From: Mycobacterium ostraviense
GTDB taxonomy: Bacteria > Actinomycetota > Actinomycetes > Mycobacteriales > Mycobacteriaceae
Assembly (NCBI RefSeq): GCF_002705925.1
Contig: NZ_NKRE01000001.1
Coordinates: forward strand, 5,533,535-5,581,370
Direction: 5' to 3'
DNA length: 47,836 bases
In this document: one piece after another, positions 26,535 to 34,349 of the stretch
How the letters are laid out: the number at the start of each line of letters is the position of its first letter
How positions within the stretch are numbered: position 1 is the first letter of the stretch
Notes under the pieces: generated by a model
What the model saw: the letters and a program-made list of their open reading frames with translations, nothing else
Databases searched by the model: none
Told to the model about the DNA's origin: nothing
Made by a program: the position numbers and the translations under genes

Positions 26535-29201
26535 ATGAATGGCACCGGTGAGGATGCAGTGGGGGCCAAGCGCCCGATGAGAGTCGCGGTCACCGGGGCC
26601 AGCGGAGTGCTCGGCCGGGGCCTGGTCGCCAGACTGCTCAGCCACGGCCACCAGGTTGTCGGCATCGCCCGCCATCGACCCGAGAGCTGGCCCAGTGCAG
26701 CCGATTTCGTTACGGCAGACATCCGGGAAGCGGCCGCGGTCAGGCGGGCGATCACCGGCGCCGACGTCGTCGCCCACTGCGCATGGGCCAGGAGCCCCGG
26801 GCCGGACAGCCACCTCAGCCAGCAGGTCAATATCGACGGCACGCGCAACATCTTGGAGGCGATGAGCACGTCCGGAACCGGACGCATCGTCTTCACCAGC
26901 TCCGCCCACATCCACCGGCCTGAGGCACCAACGGCCGCTGAAAACGCCGAAGTCGCACCAGGTTCCATCGAAGGCCTGGACAAAGCCCGGGTTGAGCAGA
27001 TGCTGGCGGACTCCGGCGCGCAGTGGGTCGCCGTCCGCTCGGCACTGATCGTGGGTCGCAGCGTCGACAATTGGGTACGGCGGGTGTGGGCCTTGCCGGT
27101 GTTCCCTGACGGGTCGGCCGATTCCGTTGTGCAGGTGGTCCACGTCGACGACGTGCTGCGCCTGCTGATCCGGGCCATCCTGGGTACCGACAGTGGTGCG
27201 GTGAACCTGGCCGCTGCGGGTCAGCCGACGTTTCGCCAGATCGCCGCCGCGTTGGGCCGCCCGGTTCTGCCGGTTGGCTCCGGGGCGCTGCAGCGTGTCC
27301 CATCCTTCGCCGAACTCGAACTGCTGCAAGGCGTTCCGATGATGGACACGTCTCGACTGCATGACGACTGGGGATTCCGTCCAGCATGGACCGCCGAGGA
27401 GGCCATCCAGGACTTCGTGCTGGCAGTGCGTGGCCGGGTTTCGGTGGGTAGGAGGGTGGTATCGCTGCCCTGGCGGCTGGCCACGATCCAGGACCTTCCG
27501 GCCGTCGACGCCCCGGCAGCGGACGGTGTGGTTCCCAGATTGGCTGGGCCCCAAGGGGTCAACGGCGAGTTCGACACCCCGATCGACCCCCGCTTCCCGA
27601 CGTTCCTGGCCACGAATTTGTCCGAGGCGCTGCCTGGTCCGTTTTCGCCGTCGTCGGCGTCGGTCACCGTACGCGGACTGCGTGCCGGCGGGGTGGGTAT
27701 CGCCGAACGGCTGCGGCCCGGCGGGGTGATTCAGCGCGAAATCGCGATGCGAACGGTGGCGGTCTTCGCCCACCGGCTGTATGGGGCCATCACCTCGGCG
27801 CACTTCATGGCCGAGACCGTGCCGTTCGCCAAGCCGGCCATGATCGTCAGCAATAGCGGGTTCTTCGGCCCCAGCATGGCGTCGCTGCCGATCTTCGGGG
27901 AGGAGCGCCCGCCGTCGGAATCACGGCGAGCTCGCAGACTGCTGCGCACCATCCGCAACATCGGGGTATTCGGCGTCAACCTGGTCGGGTTGAGCGCAGG
28001 CTCGCCACTGGATACCAGCGATTACCTTGACGACGTCGACCGTCTGGAGCATCTGACCCGCGACATCGCGCAGCTGGACGATCGCCGGCTGCTGAGCCTG
28101 ATCCTGCTGGCGCGAGACCACGTGGTTCACGGCTGGGTCTTGGCGTCGGGGTCGTTCATGCTGTGTGCCGCGTTCAACGTGCTCCTGCGTGCCTTATGTG
28201 GCCGCGACACCGCGCCGGCGGCGGGGCCGCAACTGGCCAGTGCGCGATCGGTGGAAGCGGTGCAGCGCCTGGTGGCTGCCGCGCGGTGCGATCCCGACGT
28301 GATGCGTGTGCTGGGGGAGCCGGGCGAGCGCCTGGGCAAACTCGCGGTGGCGGCGCCGCAGTTCTACGCTCTAGTGCTGCAAGAGCTTTCGTTGATCGGC
28401 CATCGCGGCCCGGCTGAGGTCGAGATGCTGTCGACCAGCTACGCCGACAATCCGGAACTGCTGGTCCGAATGGTGGCCAAGGCGCTGAGCGCGCCGCCCG
28501 CACCTGAGCCAGAGCGTCCGGTAATCCCGTTGCGGGCCAAGCTGGTTGCGCTGTTGGCGGCGCGTCAGCTACGGGATCGGGAAGTTCGCCGCGACAGGAT
28601 GGTCCGCGCGATTTGGGTGCTGCGCGGGTTGCTGCGTGAGTATGGGCGCCGGCTGGTCGAGGCCGGTGTCGTCGAAACCCCCGACGACGTGTTCTATCTG
28701 CTGGTCGACGAGCTCGATGCGCTGCCTGCCGACGTCGCCGAAGTGGTGGCCCGGCGCCGAGCCGAACAACGCAGGCTGACTGCCGTTGTTCCGCCCACGG
28801 TGTTCAGCGGGACTTGGGAGCCATCGACCGGGTCGTCGGCCGCGTTGGGGGCCGGGGACACGTTGCGCGGGGTCGGCGTCTGCGGCGGCCGGGTCCGCGG
28901 GCGGGTGCGGATCGTGCGTCCGGAGACCATCGACGACCTAGAGCCGGGCGAGATCCTGGTCGCCGAGGTCACCGACGTCGGCTATACCGCCGCCTTCTGC
29001 TACGCCGCGGCAGTGGTCACCGAACTCGGCGGACCCATGTCGCACGCGGCCGTGGTGGCCCGTGAGTTCGGCTTCCCGTGTGTGGTCGACGTCCAGGGTG
29101 CGACGCGATTCCTGCAGCCTGGTGCGCTCATCGAGGTCGACGGCGCCACGGGGGAGATTCACGTGCTCGAGCTGGCTTCCGGGGGCTCGGCGAGCGACTG
29201 A
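26535..29201 (+). CDS. NAD-epimerase-like / PEP-utiliser phosphohistidine fusion (Rv2047c-like)
   Basis: The product is 888 aa from the ATG 2 nt after the pks12 stop; an ATG at 26577 (MRVAVTGASG) is an alternative. Residues 15-310 are an extended SDR/epimerase fold with GASGVLGRG for the dinucleotide. At the usual YxxxK site the sequence reads IEGLDKAR, so the catalytic tyrosine appears absent. A long middle region (about 340-770) is unassigned. Residues 790-880 are a PEP-utiliser mobile domain with the phosphohistidine motif ELGGPMSH837AAVVARE. No ATP-grasp PEP-synthase domain is present. The tight coupling to pks12 suggests a role with mycoketide or its conjugates, but this is inference. 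Confidence 0.85.
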   Translation: MNGTGEDAVGAKRPMRVAVTGASGVLGRGLVARLLSHGHQVVGIARHRPESWPSAADFVTADIREAAAVRRAITGADVVAHCAWARSPGPDSHLSQQVNIDGTRNILEAMSTSGTGRIVFTSSAHIHRPEAPTAAENAEVAPGSIEGLDKARVEQMLADSGAQWVAVRSALIVGRSVDNWVRRVWALPVFPDGSADSVVQVVHVDDVLRLLIRAILGTDSGAVNLAAAGQPTFRQIAAALGRPVLPVGSGALQRVPSFAELELLQGVPMMDTSRLHDDWGFRPAWTAEEAIQDFVLAVRGRVSVGRRVVSLPWRLATIQDLPAVDAPAADGVVPRLAGPQGVNGEFDTPIDPRFPTFLATNLSEALPGPFSPSSASVTVRGLRAGGVGIAERLRPGGVIQREIAMRTVAVFAHRLYGAITSAHFMAETVPFAKPAMIVSNSGFFGPSMASLPIFGEERPPSESRRARRLLRTIRNIGVFGVNLVGLSAGSPLDTSDYLDDVDRLEHLTRDIAQLDDRRLLSLILLARDHVVHGWVLASGSFMLCAAFNVLLRALCGRDTAPAAGPQLASARSVEAVQRLVAAARCDPDVMRVLGEPGERLGKLAVAAPQFYALVLQELSLIGHRGPAEVEMLSTSYADNPELLVRMVAKALSAPPAPEPERPVIPLRAKLVALLAARQLRDREVRRDRMVRAIWVLRGLLREYGRRLVEAGVVETPDDVFYLLVDELDALPADVAEVVARRRAEQRRLTAVVPPTVFSGTWEPSTGSSAALGAGDTLRGVGVCGGRVRGRVRIVRPETIDDLEPGEILVAEVTDVGYTAAFCYAAAVVTELGGPMSHAAVVAREFGFPCVVDVQGATRFLQPGALIEVDGATGEIHVLELASGGSASD

Positions 29202-29227
29202 AACCACTTGCGTCACTGTAGTTTCAG
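29198..29227 (+). terminator. Weak stem-loop after the pks12 operon
   Basis: CTGAAAC (29198-29204) and GTTTCAG (29221-29227) are exact complements around a 16-nt loop, overlapping the stop of the preceding gene. No U-run follows. It may terminate the pks12 transcript before the SOS-controlled gene. Confidence 0.3.
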
Positions 29228-29264
29228 GAGTCTCACGGAGCGGGTTCTTGTCGGTGCACCGCGA

Positions 29265-29286
29265 TAGTATTCGAACATGTGTTCGG
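29265..29286 (+). promoter_or_regulatory. LexA (SOS) box overlapping a leaderless start
   Basis: TCGAACATGTGTTCGG (29271-29286) matches the mycobacterial SOS consensus TCGAAC-N4-GTTCGA at all but the last base. TAGTAT (29265-29270) is a -10 hexamer, and the start codon at 29277 is in the middle of the operator. LexA bound here would cover the transcription start. Confidence 0.8.
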
Positions 29287-30635
29287 ATCGGGAGTCGGTG
29301 GTGGCGGTGCTTGACCGGCTCGACGCTGCGATCGATGACTTGACCGAGTTGTCGTTTGAGGCGCTGACGACTCCGGAGCGGTTGCGCGTATTGGAAAGGC
29401 TCGAGCGGGTGGCGCGTCGGTTGCCGGCAGCCCAGCATGCCCTGATCAATCAGATCGCCGAGCAGTCCGGTGAGGAGGAGTTGGGCGGCAGGCTGCCTTC
29501 GGCGTTGGCCAGCCGGTTGCGGATCACGCGTGCTGAGGCCAGCCGGCGGGTGGGCGAGGCCACCGAGCTCGGTGAGCGCCGCGCCCTGACCGGCGAGCCG
29601 TTGGCGCCGCAATTGAGCGCGACTGCTGCCGCTCAGCGCGCCGGGCACCTCGGCGAGGCGCATGTGCGGGTGATCCGCGACTTCGTTCGTCACCTGCCGG
29701 TAGAGGTGGACATCGAGACTCGGGAGAAAGCCGAAGCCCATCTGGCCCGGCTGGGCACCCAGTTCGGCCCCGACCAGTTAGCGAAGCTGGCGCAGCGGCT
29801 GATGGACTGCCTCAATCCCGATGGCACCTTCACCGATGAGGACCGGGCCCGCCGCCGCGGATTGACCTTGGGCAAGCAGGGGTTGGATGGGATGTCGCGG
29901 CTCAGTGGTTGGCTGACCCCGGAAGCACGGGCCGGGCTGGATGCCGTGCTGGCCAAGCTGGCCGCTCCTGGCATGTGCAACCCGCAGGACGAGAGTCCGG
30001 TGGTCGACGGACCGCCGCCCCAAGACGTGGCGGAGCGCGACACCCGCTCGGAAAGCCAGCGCAACCACGATGGCCTCAACGCCGCACTACGCGGGTTGTT
30101 GGCATCGGGAAATCTGGGTCAACACAACGGGTTACCGGCCAGCATCATCGTATCCACCACGCTCAAAGAACTGGAATCGGCATCGGGTAAGGCCCTCACT
30201 GGCGGTGGCACCCTGCTGCCGATGTCAGATGTGATCCGCCTAGCCCGCCACTCGAATCATTACCTCGCGATCTTCGACGACGGCAAAGCCCTGGCTCTGT
30301 ATCACACCAGACGCCTGGCCTCGCCGGGGCAGCGAATTGTCTTGTACACCAAGGATCGTGGGTGCTCAGCGCCGGGCTGCGACGTGCCGGGTTATCGATG
30401 CGAGGTCCATCATGTGCGGGAGTGGGCCGGCATCCATCGCACCGATATCGACGACCTTACCTTCGCCTGCGGCGCGCACCACAAACTCCTCGACAAAGGC
30501 TGGGGCACCCGAAAAAACAGCCACGGCGACACCGAATGGATTCCGCCTCCACACCTGGACCACGGGCAGCCGCGAACCAATGGCTTCCACCATCCAGAGA
30601 GGTTGCTCACCGACGATACCGACGACGGGTTCTAG
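29277..30635 (+). CDS. 13E12-repeat family HNH endonuclease domain protein
   Basis: The product is 452 aa from the ATG inside the SOS box. The N-terminal DUF222-type helical region starts VVAVLDRLDAAIDDLTELSFEAL and contains AAAQRAGHLGEAHVRVI. The C-terminal HNH nuclease motif is in CSAPGCDVPGYRCEVHHVREW followed by ACGAHHKLLDKGW. 13E12-repeat proteins exist in several copies in M. tuberculosis and are reported to be DNA-damage induced through LexA; the operator here predicts the same. They are thought of as mobile-element-like, although no terminal repeats are visible around this one. The frame is intact and the substrate unknown. Confidence 0.88.
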   Translation: MCSDRESVVAVLDRLDAAIDDLTELSFEALTTPERLRVLERLERVARRLPAAQHALINQIAEQSGEEELGGRLPSALASRLRITRAEASRRVGEATELGERRALTGEPLAPQLSATAAAQRAGHLGEAHVRVIRDFVRHLPVEVDIETREKAEAHLARLGTQFGPDQLAKLAQRLMDCLNPDGTFTDEDRARRRGLTLGKQGLDGMSRLSGWLTPEARAGLDAVLAKLAAPGMCNPQDESPVVDGPPPQDVAERDTRSESQRNHDGLNAALRGLLASGNLGQHNGLPASIIVSTTLKELESASGKALTGGGTLLPMSDVIRLARHSNHYLAIFDDGKALALYHTRRLASPGQRIVLYTKDRGCSAPGCDVPGYRCEVHHVREWAGIHRTDIDDLTFACGAHHKLLDKGWGTRKNSHGDTEWIPPPHLDHGQPRTNGFHHPERLLTDDTDDGF

Positions 30636-30719
30636 CGTGGGTCGCCTCAATCCGCATGGCGGCCAGCAGGTTGTTCGCGTCCACGCCCTTCAGGCGCATC
30701 GACTTGCGGGTACCGGCTA

Positions 30720-31376
30720 GTCGGGCGAAGTGGTTTCGTCAGCTGCGAGCAGGGATCCGAATACGCTGTCGGCGACGGCGATCGCGTCGGCCTGGCCGAG
30801 GATGACACCACGAAGCTCGGGATGGCTGTCGAGATGTGCTTGCGCGTCTTGCGCGGTGGTGTGGAACGTAATCGACTCGCATGCAGTGTTGGCCAGGGTT
30901 TCGCAGCAATCGGTTCGGCTGATGACTACGACGGCGGAGGCGGGTTGCCATATCCAGTCGCTACCGTGGCGTCGAATCTGTATCCGCGTTTGGTTGACGG
31001 GATCGGCGGAGTAGATGACGCCGTCGCTTCCGCTCATCAGCGGGATGCCTAGCGCGTCGATGGCGCACATCGCTGCGACCGGAGGGTGCCCGGTCAGATG
31101 GACGGTATGGGTTGTCGGCCTACCCGAGAAGGGGTAGGCGACCTCGATGTGTCCGTCAGCTGCGGTGTGCACCAGGTCGTCGGATTCCAGTCGGTACAAC
31201 GCGTCGTCGAGTTCGACGCCCAGCGTGTTGGCTGTCTTGCGTAAGTCGTCACGGTGACATCGGCCGTGGTCGAGGAAGCGGCGCAGTACAGCTCGGTGCA
31301 GTTCCCGGATCGTCGGCGGGAGCTGCTGGGCGGCGGTGGCCGGCGACTCGGGTGCATTCGCGAACTGGTCGGCCAT
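30720..31376 (-). CDS. Alkylmercury lyase (MerB)-like protein
   Basis: The product is 218 aa from the ATG at 31376, which shares one base with the upstream stop (TGATG). An N-terminal winged-helix part (RELHRAVLRRFLDHGRCHRDDLRKTA) is as in MerB. The core motif is AMC104AID107ALGIP, which aligns with C96 and D99 of MerB, and C166 (NTACESITFHTT) aligns with C159, so all three catalytic positions appear occupied. MerB cleaves C-Hg bonds and passes Hg(II) to MerA; no merA is visible here. It could be a true organomercurial lyase or a MerB-fold protein with another thiol chemistry. It is the last gene of a tight three-gene operon. Confidence 0.8.
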
Positions 31377-31651
31377 CACGATTCCGTTGTCTTGGGCGCG
31401 TGGGCCCGCAATGCGTCGAAAACCCGCGACGGCGTGGGCAAGTCGAGTCTGCACGCATTGCCGATTGGTGGTCCGGCCTCGGGACGCATCACGTCAACCC
31501 CATCGACCAGGACCGTCGGTGAGGGATAGCTACCGACACGGTCGATTATCGGCATGTCGATGCCCAACGATGCCAGGCATTCGGTGATCGTCGCCCTGGC
31601 GGCGGCGGCATTGGGGCATCCCGGAGAGGTGAGTAGTTCAATTCGCATCAT
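31376..31651 (-). CDS. Thioredoxin/glutaredoxin-fold small protein
   Basis: The product is 91 aa from one of two consecutive ATGs (31651 or 31648). It opens MRIELLTSPGCPNAAAARATI, a thioredoxin-fold strand followed by a single-cysteine PGCP active-site-like motif. The later SYPSPTVLVDGVDVM resembles the cis-Pro strand. It lies between a MerR-type and a MerB-type gene, 3 nt after the first and overlapping the second. It may pass electrons or bind metal for the MerB-like partner. The function is inferred from fold and context only. Confidence 0.7.
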   Translation of the reverse strand: MMRIELLTSPGCPNAAAARATITECLASLGIDMPIIDRVGSYPSPTVLVDGVDVMRPEAGPPIGNACRLDLPTPSRVFDALRAHAPKTTES

Positions 31652-31654
31652 GGT

Positions 31655-31852
31655 TCAATCCGTAGCGGTTGACGTTGTGGCGGCAGCTGTTTCGATGTCA
31701 TGCAAGATCGGGCAATCGGGTTTGGAGGGGTGCCGATCACAGGTCGCGGTCAGTTGGGTCCGCCGGGGTTCGGGCAGCAAACCGCGGCGTTCGTAGTAGC
31801 GCAGCGTTTGAACGTTGACCTGCGCCTGCCTGGCGACCTCGCTGATTCTCAC
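31655..31852 (-). CDS. Truncated MerR-family regulator lacking its middle
   Basis: The product is 65 aa from the GTG at 31852, with TTGAGAGGTGAG upstream as ribosome-binding site. Residues 1-32 are the start of a MerR DNA-binding domain (MRISEVARQAQVNVQTLRYYERRGLLPEP). The sequence then jumps in frame to a typical MerR metal-binding end (TCDRHPSKPDCPILHDIE). About 60-70 residues expected in between (second wing, dimerisation helix, first metal Cys) are missing, so the protein should not dimerise normally. The reading frame and ribosome-binding site are intact. It is either a recent in-frame deletion (pseudogene) or a functional mini-protein. Confidence 0.7.
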   Translation of the reverse strand: MRISEVARQAQVNVQTLRYYERRGLLPEPRRTQLTATCDRHPSKPDCPILHDIETAAATTSTATD

Positions 31853-31864
31853 CTCTCAAGCATG

Positions 31865-31891
31865 CACCTTGTATTCAACTAGCGAGTCAAG
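31865..31891 (-). promoter_or_regulatory. Possible MerR-type promoter/operator
   Basis: Read on the minus strand, CTTGACTC...GAATACAAGG lies just upstream of the GTG at 31852. It has a TTGACT -35 and outer CTTG/CAAG arms that resemble MerR-family operators with long spacers. The -10 hexamer is not clear and the inner dyad is imperfect. Confidence 0.3.
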
Positions 31892-32061
31892 CCGACGACG
31901 ACATGCCGATAGCCCTGGAAGACGATCGCCGGGATACCACCGGCGGACGACGGCGAATCGGGTCTGTGCCCCGTTCATAGCGGCATCGTAACCGCTATGA
32001 ACTGCGGATATGCCGCGTAGGGCGCGCTGGCAGACCGGAGGCATCCCGGCAGTGGAGTACC

Positions 32062-32763
32062 TCAGCAGCTGAATGCCGTTCCCACCCCATCGGGCGGCGG
32101 CACCGACCGCAGGCAACCGAACGGCTCGACGCCGCCGGCGCTGAGCCGCACCGCGGACTGGTGGGCGTAGTTCACGCAGAGCAGCCCGGCTTGGCCGGCG
32201 CGGCAGCGGTAGTCGCCGAACGACAATGAGTCTCCGTCCGCCAACTCGGGTCCGTTGCCGTTGACGAACGGCCCGGGATCGCCGCGGGACGCCCCGACCT
32301 GCAGCTTCACCCCGTCGAAATCGACCCAGCCGCCCTTCCATTCGCCGTAGGCGGTGGCGGGAGCAGGCGGGGGATTGGTCAGGCTGACCAGACAGGTCAG
32401 CGCGCTGCCGGTGTGCTTGGCGTCGGTCAGGCACGACGCTTTGCCGGCCGGAGCGGTAAACGCGATGTCGTCGCCCAGTTCGGTGGTGACCCCGTCGCGG
32501 CTCGCGCTGTGATAGCGCGTGGGGTCGGCGGGTCGGCCTGCTTCGATCCAGGCGACTACGGCCGAGATCGGGGCGCCGGCCGCCGGTGCGGCGGACCCGG
32601 CCGCCGGCGGGGCCGACCCGGCTGGCGGTTTGCTCGTCGGCGACGACGCCGCCGACGTCGGCGACGTCGCGCTGCTGGTCGGCGAATGCCCGGGCTGGCC
32701 GCCGATGTCGTGCGAGCACCCGGCGACCAGCAATGGCACTGCGACCAGCACGGCGATCCGCAT
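32062..32763 (-). CDS. lppI: Lipoprotein LppI
   Basis: The product is 233 aa from the ATG at 32763. The signal peptide MRIAVLVAVPLLVAGC ends in a lipobox (LVAGC) with lipidated Cys16, followed by a Ser/Thr/Pro/Ala-rich linker (about 20-65). The globular part has three further disulfide-candidate cysteine pairs (SCLTDAKHTGSALTC, YRCRAGQAGLLC and GCLRSVPPPDG...SC). It is anchored in the outer leaflet of the plasma membrane, and Lnt in this window would acylate it. The order lppI-lipT matches Rv2046-Rv2045c. TAGCCT at 32770-32775 is spaced for a leaderless message. Confidence 0.9.
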   Translation of the reverse strand: MRIAVLVAVPLLVAGCSHDIGGQPGHSPTSSATSPTSAASSPTSKPPAGSAPPAAGSAAPAAGAPISAVVAWIEAGRPADPTRYHSASRDGVTTELGDDIAFTAPAGKASCLTDAKHTGSALTCLVSLTNPPPAPATAYGEWKGGWVDFDGVKLQVGASRGDPGPFVNGNGPELADGDSLSFGDYRCRAGQAGLLCVNYAHQSAVRLSAGGVEPFGCLRSVPPPDGVGTAFSC

Positions 32764-32769
32764 CGATTC

Positions 32770-32835
32770 AGGCTAGCGGCCTCGGCGTGGCTCAAGGTGC
32801 TGCCCATCCGGTGTGCCCTGCCAATCCGCTAACGT
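32770..32835. promoter_or_regulatory. Divergent leaderless promoter pair for lppI and lipT
   Basis: On the minus strand TAGCCT (32775-32770) ends 6 nt before the lppI ATG. On the plus strand TAACGT (32830-32835) ends 6 nt before the lipT ATG. Neither gene has a Shine-Dalgarno sequence in front. The starts are 78 bp apart, so the promoters may share regulators. Confidence 0.5.
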
Positions 32836-32841
32836 CGGGTT

Positions 32842-34347
32842 ATGCACGAGCGCACCGTCCGCGCACGCACGGTCACCGGCATCGTCGAGGGCTTCACTCG
32901 CGACGGCGTGAACCGCTGGCGATCCATCCCCTACGCCAGGCCGCCGGTGGGGCCGCTGCGATTCCGGGCGCCGCAGCCAGCGCAGCCCTGGTCCGGTGTG
33001 CGGCACTGCCACGGGTTTACCAACTGCGCGCCCCAGCAGCGTCGGTACACGATGCTCGGCGTCGGTAAGTACCAGCCGATGAGCGAGGACTGCCTGACCC
33101 TCAACGTCGTCACGCCCGAAGTCCCCGCGACCGAACCGCTGCCGGTGATGGTCTTCATTCACGGCGGCGGCTACATCCTGGGCAGCTCGGCCACCCCGCT
33201 ATACGACGGCGCCGCGCTGGCCCGGCGGGGCTGCGTCTACGTGTCGGTCAACTACCGGTTGGGTGCGCTGGGCTGTCTGGACCTGTCGTCGCTGTCGACG
33301 GCCGACATCCCCATCGACGGCAACCTGTACCTGCTCGATTTGGTGCTGGCGTTGCAGTGGGTCCGGGACAACATCGCCCAGTTCGGTGGTGACCCCGACA
33401 ACGTCACCATTTTCGGGGAAAGCGCCGGCGCCCACATCACCGCCACATTGCTGGCCGTGCCGGCCGCGAAAGGCCTTTTTGCGCAGGCGATTTCGGAAAG
33501 CCCGGCGGCGGGAATGGTGCGTCCCCGCGAGCTGGCCGTCGAGTTCGCGGCACGCTTTGCCGATCTGCTGGGCGCTCGCCCCCGCGATGCCGCCAGCGCG
33601 CTCCTCCGGGCGACCCCGGTTCAATTGGTGCAAGCCCAGCACCGCCTGATCGAGCAGGGCATGCAGAAACGGTTGGGCGCCTTCCCGATTGGCCCCACCT
33701 TCGGCGATGACTGCCTCCCTATAGATCCCGTCGAGGCGATGCGGTCCGGGCGATCGCACCAGGTGCCGCTCATCGTGGGCACCAACGCCGAAGAAGGCCG
33801 GTTGTTCACCCGCTTCCTCAAGATGCTGCCGACCAACAAGGCGATGATCGACGAACTACTGGCCGACGCGGAACCGGCTACTCGGGAACGCATTACCTCG
33901 GCCTACCCGGACTACCCCAAGCCGTCGGCATGCATCCAACTTGGCGGGGATTTCGCGTTCAACGCGGCCGCCTGGCAGATCGCCGAGGCGCACGGCGCGC
34001 ACGCCCCTACTTACCTTTACCGCTATGACTACGCCCCGCGGACTCTGCGCTGGTCCGGTTTCGGGGCTACGCACGCAACCGAACTGCTTGCCGTCTTTGA
34101 CATCTACCGGACCACGTTCGGTGCGTTGCTGACTGCTGCCGCCGACCGGAGACATGCACTGCGGGTCAGCGACGAAGTCATAAGGCGCTGGCGGTCTTTC
34201 AGCCAGACCGGTGTACCGGGCGACGACTGGCCGGCCTATACGCACACCGAGCGAGCGGTGCTGGTGATCGACGGCAAGTGTCGCGTCGAGTTAGATCCGC
34301 ACCAGCACCGCCGGTTGGTCTGGGACGGCTTTTCGCTGGTGCAGTGA
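32842..34347 (+). CDS. lipT: Type B carboxylesterase LipT
   Basis: The product is 501 aa from the ATG at 32842. It is an alpha/beta hydrolase of the carboxylesterase B family. The family start RTVTGIVEGFTRDGVNRWRS leads to IPYARPPVGPLRF, the oxyanion region FIHGGGY, the nucleophile S194 in FGESAGA, the acid in GTNAEEGRLF and the histidine H411 in FGATHATEL. It hydrolyses carboxylic esters; no export signal is seen, so it is probably cytosolic. It matches Rv2045c (about 511 aa) in position. It stops 2 nt before the next gene, so the two form an operon. Confidence 0.93.
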   Translation: MHERTVRARTVTGIVEGFTRDGVNRWRSIPYARPPVGPLRFRAPQPAQPWSGVRHCHGFTNCAPQQRRYTMLGVGKYQPMSEDCLTLNVVTPEVPATEPLPVMVFIHGGGYILGSSATPLYDGAALARRGCVYVSVNYRLGALGCLDLSSLSTADIPIDGNLYLLDLVLALQWVRDNIAQFGGDPDNVTIFGESAGAHITATLLAVPAAKGLFAQAISESPAAGMVRPRELAVEFAARFADLLGARPRDAASALLRATPVQLVQAQHRLIEQGMQKRLGAFPIGPTFGDDCLPIDPVEAMRSGRSHQVPLIVGTNAEEGRLFTRFLKMLPTNKAMIDELLADAEPATRERITSAYPDYPKPSACIQLGGDFAFNAAAWQIAEAHGAHAPTYLYRYDYAPRTLRWSGFGATHATELLAVFDIYRTTFGALLTAAADRRHALRVSDEVIRRWRSFSQTGVPGDDWPAYTHTERAVLVIDGKCRVELDPHQHRRLVWDGFSLVQ

Positions 34348-34349
34348 CC

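Noticed and set aside
30636..30719. Possible fragment of a lost gene between the 13E12 gene and the merB-like gene
   Set aside because: A minus-strand stretch translates to RKSMRLKGVDANNLLAAMR, which looks protein-like, but it is only about 25 residues and I cannot assign it.
31856..32719. 287-codon minus-strand frame overlapping lppI
   Set aside because: It is an alternative frame of lppI with Arg-rich translation; lppI itself has a lipobox signal peptide and conserved cysteines.
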